Assembly: GCA_905215225.1 (NCBI GenBank)
Contig: CAJMPM010000111.1
Location: 1-5,597, forward strand
DNA length: 5,597 nt
Origin: an uncultured bacterium
Lineage (GTDB): Bacteria; Actinomycetota; Coriobacteriia; Coriobacteriales; Coriobacteriaceae
Direction: 5' to 3'
Positions 1 through 5,530 of this stretch are shown piece after piece. The notes beneath the pieces were generated by a model that had not been told where the DNA came from, did no database searches, and saw nothing but the letters and a program-made list of their open reading frames with translations. Every line of letters begins with the position of its first letter. The first letter of the stretch is position 1. A program made the translations under genes and the position numbers.

Positions 1-519
1 GGCGGCGTCTTCCGGCTGGCCACGGACCGCGCCTTTCGCCAGGGGCTCATGCTGGCGCGTGAGACCGGCGCGGCTGGGCTGTTGGAGCCGTGGTACCGCT
101 TTGAGCTCGAGGTGCCGGGGGAGTGCGTGGGCCGGGCGCTCTCGGATGCCACGCGCATGGGTGCCGAGTACGAGCCGCCGACGATGGCGGGAGATCGGGC
201 GAAGCTTGTGGGTCGCGTGCCGGCATCTGAGGTGCAGGATTACGCGCTGGAGGTGGCTGCCTACACGAGCGGTCGCGGGTATCTGTACCTAGAGTTCGCC
301 GGCTATGCGGCTTGCCATGATGCCGAGCGCGTAATCGAGACGGCCGCCTATGAGCCTGAGGCCGATCTGCCCAACACACCCGACTCGGTCTTTTGCTCTC
401 ATGGCGCCGGTTACACGGTCAAATGGTACGACGTGCCCGCCGCGGCGCACGTAAAGATCGATCCCGCCACCTTCCGCCCCTGGCGAGCAGCAGACGCCGA
501 GTTTTTCGGCCACATATGA
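1..519 (+). CDS. TetM/EF-G-like translational GTPase, C-terminal part (5' end outside window)
   Basis: The reading frame is open from base 1 and ends in TGA at 517-519, giving 172 residues. The segment beginning LEPWYRFELEVP, followed by the stretch around GRVPASEVQDYALEV and YTSGRGYLYLEFAGY, matches the end of domain IV and domain V of EF-G-related ribosomal protection proteins such as Tet(M)/Tet(O). These bind the ribosomal A-site region and use an N-terminal GTPase domain, which is not in the window. After domain V there is a tail with NTPDSVFCSHGAGYTVKWYD, typical of a TetM-related chromosomal branch and not of classical Tet(M). Tetracycline resistance therefore cannot be assumed; the protein may be a housekeeping or stress translation factor. 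The last codons and the stop fall inside the palindrome at 513-545. It is followed, on the same strand, by the AAA ATPase gene after 93 bases with its own probable promoter. Family assignment is firm; the exact role is unknown. Confidence 0.85.
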   Translation, partial: GGVFRLATDRAFRQGLMLARETGAAGLLEPWYRFELEVPGECVGRALSDATRMGAEYEPPTMAGDRAKLVGRVPASEVQDYALEVAAYTSGRGYLYLEFAGYAACHDAERVIETAAYEPEADLPNTPDSVFCSHGAGYTVKWYDVPAAAHVKIDPATFRPWRAADAEFFGHI

Positions 520-545
520 CAAAGGGACAGCTCCTTTGTCATATG
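513..545. repeat. Palindromic gene-end element, copy 1
   Basis: A 33-base palindrome centred on A529. Left arm CATATGACAAAGGG (513-526) pairs with right arm TCCTTTGTCATATG (532-545), with one G-T wobble (526/532), one A-C mismatch (527/531) and C528-G530 next to the centre. The TGA at 517-519 is the stop codon of the upstream TetM-like gene. It shares its core with the elements at 4239-4273 and 5496-5530. No T-tract long enough for a standard intrinsic terminator follows on either strand, although the stem would fold strongly in RNA. It could act as a terminator, a 3'-end stabiliser or a REP-like or MITE-like repeat; the sequence alone does not decide. Confidence 0.9.
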
Positions 546-548
546 CTA

Positions 549-578
549 TTGGTATAACTCGGTATAAGTTGGTATAAC
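549..578 (+). promoter_or_regulatory. Probable sigma-70-type promoter of the ATPase/UvrA-like operon
   Basis: TTGGTA at 549-554 is a four-of-six match to the -35 consensus, and TATAAC at 573-578 is a five-of-six match to the -10 consensus, with an 18-base spacer. Transcription would start near 585, leaving a leader of about 28 bases that carries the ribosome binding site at 601-607. The -10 is the third of three tandem TATAA-containing repeats, so the other two (553-558 and 563-568) could also be read as -10 boxes. The assignment is by eye and only moderately secure. Confidence 0.45.
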
Positions 579-580
579 TA
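551..580 (+). repeat. Three tandem 10-bp repeats (GGTATAAxTx), probable operator
   Basis: GGTATAACTC (551-560), GGTATAAGTT (561-570) and GGTATAACTA (571-580) follow each other without gaps. All three share GGTATAA, and the 10-base period is close to one helical turn, which would present the same bases on the same DNA face three times. The third unit is also the left half of an inverted repeat TGGTA (570-574) / TACCA (582-586). The block overlaps the probable promoter of the ATPase gene, a position suited to repression or cooperative regulator binding. No cognate regulator is identifiable here, although the ATPase itself has a winged helix and could bind. The repeats are seen directly; the operator role is inference. 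Confidence 0.6.
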
Positions 581-600
581 TTACCAGGGTTTGCCAATCC

Positions 601-607
601 GAGGAGG
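601..607 (+). promoter_or_regulatory. Ribosome binding site of the first AAA ATPase
   Basis: GAGGAGG at 601-607 is a near-complete Shine-Dalgarno sequence, 5 bases before the ATG at 613. It fixes the start of the ATPase and suggests efficient translation. Confidence 0.85.
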
Positions 608-612
608 CCGAC

Positions 613-1731
613 ATGAATCCAAATCCCTTTAAGCCCACGGCTGGCAAGCGGCCTCCGATACTCATTGGCCGCGAGTCGGTCATCGAAGATTTCGAGGAAG
701 GACTCGATAACGGCGCCGGAGCGCCGGGTAGGCTCATGCTCATTACGGGAAACCGCGGCTGCGGCAAGACGGTTCTCCTGCGGGAGCTGCAACGTCTAGC
801 CAATGAGCGCGGATGGGCGGTTGTCTCCGATTCCGCTTCGCTTGGCTTATGCGACCGCTTGGCCGACGCGCTTCGCTCGAATAAACCCGTTGTGACGTCA
901 ATGGAGTTCGGTCCGTCGTTTGGTCGGATGTCGGTCGAGGCGGCGCGGGCAAAGGGCGAGACGTTGCGAGGGCTGGGCAACGAGCGCCTTAAGAAGCTCG
1001 GTCCAGGCAAGGGCATACTGTTTGCGATTGACGAGGCGCAATCGGCGTCTATCGAGGAACTGGCGGCTCTTGCCGTTCTCTATCAGCAGGTGCTTGGAGA
1101 CCAGGATGCCACGGGCTTGTCCGATAGCGACCAGCGCGGTCTTGCGCTGGTGTTCGCCGGCTTACCCAGTATGGTTGACGATCTGCTCGAAGAGCCGAGC
1201 GTGACGTTTTTGCGGCGTGCCCAGCAGCGTACGCTGGGGGCGATATCTTTGCCCAAGGTGCGTGATTCATATATCCAGACGGTCAAAGACGCTGGTCTTT
1301 ACGTTGACGCGGAGACAGCGGACCTTGCGGCACGCAAGAGCATGGGGCATCCCTATATGGTTCAGCTGGTGGGATATTACATGTGGAGGTCTGCTGTCCG
1401 ATGTGGCTCACAAGTCATCGAAAGGCGCGATGTCGAGGATGGCCATGCGGATGCCGTCTCCGAGTTCTATGAAGCGGTTGATGCGCCCCTGTATTACGGG
1501 CTGCGCAGTCCACAGCGCCTTTTTATCGAGGCCATGGCGGTTGACGAGAACAAACCGACGCGCATGGCGGATATCATTGAGCGCTGTGATCGTACCCAGA
1601 GCTGGGCGAGTAAATATCGCGCAAGCCTGATTCGCGAGCGCGTCATCGAGGCTGCCGGATACGGCCTCGTCCGGTTTACCGTGCCCATGCTGGGCGAGTA
1701 CATCCGCGACCGCGTTTTATGGCATGAGTAG
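613..1731 (+). CDS. AAA/ORC-like ATPase with C-terminal winged helix (paralogue 1)
   Basis: A soluble 372-residue ATPase with no signal peptide or membrane segment visible. The N-terminus has the motif NPFKPTAG...LIGR (residues 4-20) seen in AAA_16/ORC-CDC6-like bacterial ATPases. Walker A is GNRGCGKT (46-53) and Walker B is ILFAIDE (135-141), with D140 and E141 as the expected metal-binding and catalytic acids. A region AGLP (182-185) then VTFLRRAQQ (197-205) offers arginine-finger candidates R201/R202, and GHPYMVQLVGY (245-255) resembles a sensor-2 region. Residues of about 299-371 form a winged-helix-like tail with a basic helix around SKYRASLIRERVIE. The start is fixed by the Shine-Dalgarno at 601-607. 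The stop overlaps the start region of the UvrA-like gene, so the two are probably co-transcribed. The gene at 4278-5378 is a full-length homologue. The substrate, DNA or partner of this family is not known to me; a nucleic-acid-linked switch is plausible from ORC-like architecture, but no function is assigned. Confidence 0.85.
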   Translation: MNPNPFKPTAGKRPPILIGRESVIEDFEEGLDNGAGAPGRLMLITGNRGCGKTVLLRELQRLANERGWAVVSDSASLGLCDRLADALRSNKPVVTSMEFGPSFGRMSVEAARAKGETLRGLGNERLKKLGPGKGILFAIDEAQSASIEELAALAVLYQQVLGDQDATGLSDSDQRGLALVFAGLPSMVDDLLEEPSVTFLRRAQQRTLGAISLPKVRDSYIQTVKDAGLYVDAETADLAARKSMGHPYMVQLVGYYMWRSAVRCGSQVIERRDVEDGHADAVSEFYEAVDAPLYYGLRSPQRLFIEAMAVDENKPTRMADIIERCDRTQSWASKYRASLIRERVIEAAGYGLVRFTVPMLGEYIRDRVLWHE

Positions 1732-4237
1732 GGTGATAAAGGTGACGGAACAGAAGATGAGCCCGCAGGCTATCGAGGTACGTGGCGCACGTGTCCATAA
1801 CCTTAAGGACATCGATATCGATATTCCGCTGGGAAAGCTCGTGGGCATTGCCGGCGTGTCGGGTGCGGGCAAGAGTTCGCTGGCGCTGGGGGTTCTTTAT
1901 GCCGAGGGCTCGCGTCGCTACTTGGAAGCACTCAGCACCTATACTCGACGTCGCCTGACGCAGGCCGAACACGCCCAGGTGGACGAGGTGCTGCACGTGC
2001 CGGCGGCGCTCGCGCTACACCAGCGTCCGAGCGTGCCGGGCGTGCGTTCCACTTTTGGCACCATGACCGAGCTTAACAATAGCCGGCGGCTGCTCTTTAG
2101 CCGCTGCGCCCATCACGTGTGCCCGCATTGCGGGGCGCGTGTGGAGCCGAGCCTTAACGTGGCTGCGGGCCTGTCGCTCACGTGCCCTGCGTGCGGTCGC
2201 GAGTTCTACGCGCCGAGTGCCGAGGATTTGGCTTTCAATAGCGGCGGTGCATGCCCCACATGTGGCGGCACCGGTGTCATGCGCGAGGTGGACGAAGCGA
2301 GCCTGGTGCCCGACGAGTCAAAGACTATCAACGAGGGCGCGGTGCTTCCCTGGGGTACGCTCATGTGGGACCTGATGAAACAGGTGGCCGGCGAGATGGG
2401 CGTACGCACCGACGTGCCGTTTAACCAGCTCACGCCTCAAGAGCGCGACATCGTGTTTCACGGCCCGGCGGTCAAGAAGCATATTCTCTACGTTCCCAAA
2501 AACGGCGAGGGCGCCACGCCGCTCGACTTTACCTATTACAACGCCGTCTATACCGTTGAGAATGCGCTTGCCAAGGTTAAGGACGATAAGGGCCTCAAAC
2601 GCGTTGCACGCTTTTTGCGCGAGGGGCCATGCCGTGATTGCGGCGGCACGCGTCTCTCCGAGGCTGCGCGCCAGCCCCAGGTGCGCGGTATCAATCTGGC
2701 ACAAGCGGCGGCCATGACGCTGGGCGGGGCGATTGAGTGGGTGCGCGGGGTGCCCGCATCCTTGCCGGCCGAGATGCAGCCCATGGCGACGGATATCTGC
2801 GATTCGTTTTTGAGCGCGGCCCGTCGTCTGGTCGACCTGGGTCTCGATTACCTTTCACTCGATCGCGCCGGTGCCACGCTCTCCACGGGTGAGCGCCAGC
2901 GCGTACAGCTTGCTCGCGTGGTGCGCAACCGATCGACGGGCGTGCTTTATGTGCTGGACGAGCCTTCGATCGGCCTGCATCCTGCCAATGTCGACGGCTT
3001 GGCGGGCGTGATGCGCGATCTGGTGGGCGACGGCAACACCGTGGTCGTTGTCGACCACGATACGCGCGTGCTGGCGGAGGCTGATTATCTGGTCGAGATG
3101 GGCCCCGTTGCCGGAGCAGGCGGCGGTAACGTGATCGCTGCAGGTACGGTAGACGAGGTCGAGCAATCGCAGAGCAGTCGCATCGCGCCGTTTTTGCGCG
3201 CCGAGCCCAAGCGCTTGCGTCCGCAGGTGACTGACGACGAAATGTTCGACCAGGGCCATATCCGCATGGCGACCGATGCCATCCATACCGTCAAGCCGCT
3301 CGAAGTCGATATCCCGCGCGGTCGCTTGGTTGCGGTTACGGGTGTTTCGGGTTCGGGCAAGACGACGTTGGTGCTCGAGACGCTCATCCCGGCACTCAAG
3401 GCGCAGGCAGCTGGCGAGCGCCTGCCGGGGCACGTGCGTTGGGTCGATGCCGAGGGTATTGCCCGCGCAAACCTGATTGACGCCACGCCCATCGGTGCCA
3501 ACGTCCGCTCGACGGTAGCGACCTATGCCGACATTCATGACGAGCTGCGCCGCGCCTTTGCCCGTACGCCCGAGGCCAAGGCGGCGGGATATAAGGCGGG
3601 CGCCTTTAGCTACAACACCGGTGCCCTGCGCTGCCCTACGTGCGACGGCACGGGATCGATATCGCTCGACGTGCAGTTTCTGCCCGACGTCGAGATTGTC
3701 TGCCCGGCATGTCGTGGTTCGCGTTATGCAGACGCGGCTTCGCATATCCATCGCGAGGGTAAGGACGGGAGCCTGCTTACGTTGCCGCAGCTCATGGATA
3801 TGAGCGTGGACGAGGCACTCGACGCTACGGTGGGACTCAAGAAAGTTCAGGTGCGCTTGCAGACCTTGCACGACCTGGGCCTGGGTTATCTCACGCTTGG
3901 CGAGCCCACACCGGCGCTTTCGGGCGGTGAGGCACAGCGCCTTAAGCTCGCGAGTGAGATGAGCCGCGTGCAGGATGATGCCGTATTCGTATTTGACGAG
4001 CCCACGATCGGACTACATCCGCTCGATGTTCAGGTGTTGCTGAGTGTGTTCGACGGACTCGTTGCCAAGGGCGCCACGGGTATCGTAATCGAACACGATC
4101 TCGACCTTATCCGTAACGCCGATTACGTGATCGACATGGGTCCGGGCGGTGGTGACGCGGGCGGGCAAATCGTCTGCACCGGCACGCCAGGCGACATCGC
4201 AGCCTGCTCCGCAAGCATCACCGGCCGCTACTTATAG
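1724..4237 (+). CDS. UvrA-like twin ABC ATPase lacking the UvrB-binding domain (UvrA2/DrrC-type)
   Basis: A complete 837-residue cytoplasmic protein, about 100 residues shorter than canonical UvrA (around 940). First ABC module: Walker A GVSGAGKSS (44-52), signature LSTGE (386-390), Walker B VLDEP (410-414), H-loop DHD (444-446). Second module: Walker A GVSGSGKTT (540-548), signature LSGGE (732-736), Walker B VFDEP (756-760), H-loop EHD (790-792). Zinc-type CxxC pairs are at C133/C136, C154/C157, C177/C180, C303/C306, C637/C640 and C660/C663. Between C136 and C177 only about 40 residues remain, where UvrA1 carries the UvrB-binding domain, so recruitment of UvrB is unlikely. Such UvrA paralogues are known in DNA-damage tolerance and in resistance to DNA-intercalating drugs. 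Start choice is open: ATG 1724 overlaps the ATPase stop by 8 bases but has no Shine-Dalgarno; GTG 1742 follows AGGGTGA; ATG 1757 follows AGGTGA at 1740-1745 and fits the family N-terminus IEVRGARVHNLK best. Residue numbers count from 1724. The operon with the upstream ATPase is inferred from the overlap. Confidence 0.92.
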   Translation: MSRVIKVTEQKMSPQAIEVRGARVHNLKDIDIDIPLGKLVGIAGVSGAGKSSLALGVLYAEGSRRYLEALSTYTRRRLTQAEHAQVDEVLHVPAALALHQRPSVPGVRSTFGTMTELNNSRRLLFSRCAHHVCPHCGARVEPSLNVAAGLSLTCPACGREFYAPSAEDLAFNSGGACPTCGGTGVMREVDEASLVPDESKTINEGAVLPWGTLMWDLMKQVAGEMGVRTDVPFNQLTPQERDIVFHGPAVKKHILYVPKNGEGATPLDFTYYNAVYTVENALAKVKDDKGLKRVARFLREGPCRDCGGTRLSEAARQPQVRGINLAQAAAMTLGGAIEWVRGVPASLPAEMQPMATDICDSFLSAARRLVDLGLDYLSLDRAGATLSTGERQRVQLARVVRNRSTGVLYVLDEPSIGLHPANVDGLAGVMRDLVGDGNTVVVVDHDTRVLAEADYLVEMGPVAGAGGGNVIAAGTVDEVEQSQSSRIAPFLRAEPKRLRPQVTDDEMFDQGHIRMATDAIHTVKPLEVDIPRGRLVAVTGVSGSGKTTLVLETLIPALKAQAAGERLPGHVRWVDAEGIARANLIDATPIGANVRSTVATYADIHDELRRAFARTPEAKAAGYKAGAFSYNTGALRCPTCDGTGSISLDVQFLPDVEIVCPACRGSRYADAASHIHREGKDGSLLTLPQLMDMSVDEALDATVGLKKVQVRLQTLHDLGLGYLTLGEPTPALSGGEAQRLKLASEMSRVQDDAVFVFDEPTIGLHPLDVQVLLSVFDGLVAKGATGIVIEHDLDLIRNADYVIDMGPGGGDAGGQIVCTGTPGDIAACSASITGRYL

Positions 4238-4238
4238 G

Positions 4239-4273
4239 CAACGTGACAAAGGGACTGCCCCTTTGTCACGTTG
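4239..4273. repeat. Palindromic gene-end element, copy 2, between convergent genes
   Basis: A 35-base palindrome centred on T4256. Left arm CAACGTGACAAAGGG (4239-4253) pairs fully with CCCTTTGTCACGTTG (4259-4273). Next to the centre are one A-C mismatch (4254/4258) and C4255-G4257. On the minus-strand transcript that mismatch becomes a U-G wobble, so the stem is continuous in that direction. It begins 1 base after the UvrA-like stop (4237) and ends 4 bases beyond the stop of the convergent ATPase (4278), filling almost the whole gap. The position suits a two-way transcription barrier or a 3' stabiliser; no long T-tract is present. Confidence 0.92.
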
Positions 4274-4277
4274 ACTT

Positions 4278-5378
4278 CTATTTCACGCATTGAGCGGCGA
4301 GATAGTCGCGGAAGAATGGCAATTCAAAAGCGACGATTCCGCGCCCACGTTCTCCAATGATGCCGGCATCTATCATGCGGCGTCGGTAGCGGGAGACCTG
4401 CTGCGGCGAACGCTTAAGGCGCTCGACAAGGTCAGCAGTGGTGGACTCTTCCTCGTCATCGAGCATGGCGATGAGGAATCGCTTGTCCTCTGCAGTGAGT
4501 TCCCGATAGGTTGCCGCGAGGATTCGGTCGTCCATCTCGTCGCGCGCGATTTTGATTCCCAGGTCAAAGTCGCGTGACGAGATTTCCTTCGAATCGCTTG
4601 TGAGATCCCAGGCACGGTAGCCTACGAGTTGCAATAGGAAGGGAAAACCAGAGATCGAGCGAACGGCTCTATCGATTCCCTCAGCATCTGCCAGGCGATC
4701 GTTTTCCTGGATCGTGCGAATCAAGGCCTCGCGCACGTCATAGTCGGGAATGCGACCCAGATGATATTGTTGGGCGCGGCGAAGGAACGAGACCGTCTTG
4801 TGGTTCAGTAGCGTCGATACGTTGTTGGGGAGTCCCGCCATGAGCAGGGCGACGCGTTTTCCATCGGTCACAAAGTGCTGATACGTCGCTGCGAGCTGAA
4901 TCATCTCGTCGAGTGTCGGGTCCACCTCGTCAACCGTGACGAGCAGACCGGTGCCCGCCTCGTTGAGCTGGTCGATGATGTCGCTCATGCGATAACGCCA
5001 GGTTGAGGCATCGTGAACGCGATCGACCTCGATGCTGCCGAGCGGTGCAATTCCGAGACCGGTGACTTCGAAGTGGTTGAACGAGTCGATGAGATGGGCT
5101 GCGGCACGTTTCGCCCCGAACTCGATTTCCTCAAGCATTCCCGGGAGCGCGGTCGTCTTTACGGCTATCCAGCCGTGGGATTCCGCCCTTGTCGCGAGCG
5201 ACGACATGAGAGCGGTTTTACCGGTTCCACGCGCGCCTGAAAAGATCGAGGTCAATTCTGGGCGCCTACGCTGGCTCAAGAAGGCACGGTCCAAATCCCG
5301 AATAATCTGTTGTCTGCCAGCGAGATGGGCAGGAACCTCACCAAAACTTGGGGTAAACGGGTTCTCGAGATATTCCAC
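4278..5378 (-). CDS. AAA/ORC-like ATPase with C-terminal winged helix (paralogue 2)
   Basis: A 366-residue soluble ATPase homologous along its length to the product of 613-1731. The N-terminal motif is NPFTPSFGEVPAHLAGR (6-22). Walker A is GARGTGKT (48-55) and Walker B is GLLVTVDE (144-151) with D150 and E151. AGLP (181-184), VSFLRRAQQ (196-204) and QLVGY (250-254) align almost residue for residue with the other copy. The tail (about 295-360) is a winged helix with a candidate recognition helix SPQQVSRYRRRMIDAGII (324-341). Translation starts at GTG (5378-5376); an in-frame TGA a few codons upstream and no other start codon between make this the furthest possible start, and AAAGGAGA precedes it. 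It is transcribed convergently to the UvrA-like gene and lies downstream of the TrmL-type gene on the same strand, separated by 144 bases with its own AT-rich upstream region. Partner and substrate are unknown. The Walker A/B acids are intact, so an active ATPase is expected. Confidence 0.85.
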   Translation of the reverse strand: MEYLENPFTPSFGEVPAHLAGRQQIIRDLDRAFLSQRRRPELTSIFSGARGTGKTALMSSLATRAESHGWIAVKTTALPGMLEEIEFGAKRAAAHLIDSFNHFEVTGLGIAPLGSIEVDRVHDASTWRYRMSDIIDQLNEAGTGLLVTVDEVDPTLDEMIQLAATYQHFVTDGKRVALLMAGLPNNVSTLLNHKTVSFLRRAQQYHLGRIPDYDVREALIRTIQENDRLADAEGIDRAVRSISGFPFLLQLVGYRAWDLTSDSKEISSRDFDLGIKIARDEMDDRILAATYRELTAEDKRFLIAMLDDEEESTTADLVERLKRSPQQVSRYRRRMIDAGIIGERGRGIVAFELPFFRDYLAAQCVK

Positions 5379-5383
5379 TAGGC

Positions 5384-5391
5384 TCTCCTTT
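5384..5391 (-). promoter_or_regulatory. Ribosome binding site deciding the GTG start of the second ATPase
   Basis: Read on the minus strand, AAAGGAGA (5391-5384) lies 5 bases before GTG at 5378-5376. It supports GTG as the start instead of any later ATG. Confidence 0.8.
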
Positions 5392-5400
5392 CACACCGCC

Positions 5401-5460
5401 GTTTAACTTCATTTTATTTTAGTTAATTCTGATTAAAAGTAAGGGCTCTTTATCTAGAGC
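5401..5460 (-). promoter_or_regulatory. AT-rich upstream region of the second ATPase, probable promoter
   Basis: Only 16 of these 60 bases are G or C, in sharp contrast to the GC-rich genes around it. On the minus strand there are two overlapping TAAAAT hexamers (5421-5416 and 5416-5411), each a five-of-six match to the -10 consensus, but no convincing -35 at standard spacing. Two small inverted repeats lie upstream of them: TTAAT/ATTAA (5423-5427 / 5432-5436) and GCTCT/AGAGC (5445-5449 / 5456-5460). They could be regulator sites. The promoter role is inferred from composition and position. Confidence 0.4.
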
Positions 5461-5495
5461 ATCAATCAGGCGCGTGTGCCATCGGCGTGGCGCTC

Positions 5496-5530
5496 GAATG
5501 TGATAAAGGGACAGTCCCTTTATCACATTC
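5496..5530. repeat. Palindromic gene-end element, copy 3 (perfect)
   Basis: A perfect 35-base palindrome centred on A5513: GAATGTGATAAAGGGAC (5496-5512) is the exact reverse complement of GTCCCTTTATCACATTC (5514-5530). It differs from copies 1 and 2 at the C/T of the core, and the partner base changes with it. On the minus strand, its TGA (5525-5523) is the stop codon of the TrmL-type gene, and its end bases contribute to the last two sense codons (GGA, ATG). Confidence 0.93.

Noticed and set aside
1..519. A named tetracycline resistance gene (tetM, tetO or tetW)
   Set aside because: Only the C-terminal part is visible, its sequence diverges from Tet(M), and the tail is different. The family is supported but the resistance call is not.
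513..545. A classical rho-independent terminator after the TetM-like gene
   Set aside because: The stem is strong but it is followed by CTATTGGTATAAC, not a run of T, and the same is true of the other copies. Termination remains possible but is not supported as the standard type.
289..792. A 167-codon minus-strand frame across the TetM-like end and the start of the first ATPase
   Set aside because: It crosses the palindrome, the promoter and two well-supported plus-strand genes, and has no family resemblance.
2855..3871. A 338-codon open frame on the minus strand opposite the UvrA-like gene
   Set aside because: The plus strand encodes unmistakable UvrA motifs throughout. The opposite frame has no recognisable domain and is rich in Arg, Ala and His, as expected for the complement of GC-rich codons.
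1724..4237. Canonical uvrA of nucleotide excision repair
   Set aside because: The UvrB-binding domain is absent, the first signature is LSTGE, and no uvrB or uvrC gene lies in this window. It fits a UvrA2/DrrC-like paralogue better.
4290..4577. A plus-strand frame opposite the second ATPase
   Set aside because: The minus strand here encodes the winged-helix end of a clearly homologous ATPase; the plus frame shows no motif or ribosome binding site.
513..5530. The three palindromes as a CRISPR array
   Set aside because: The copies are thousands of bases apart, have no spacer structure, and no cas gene is present.
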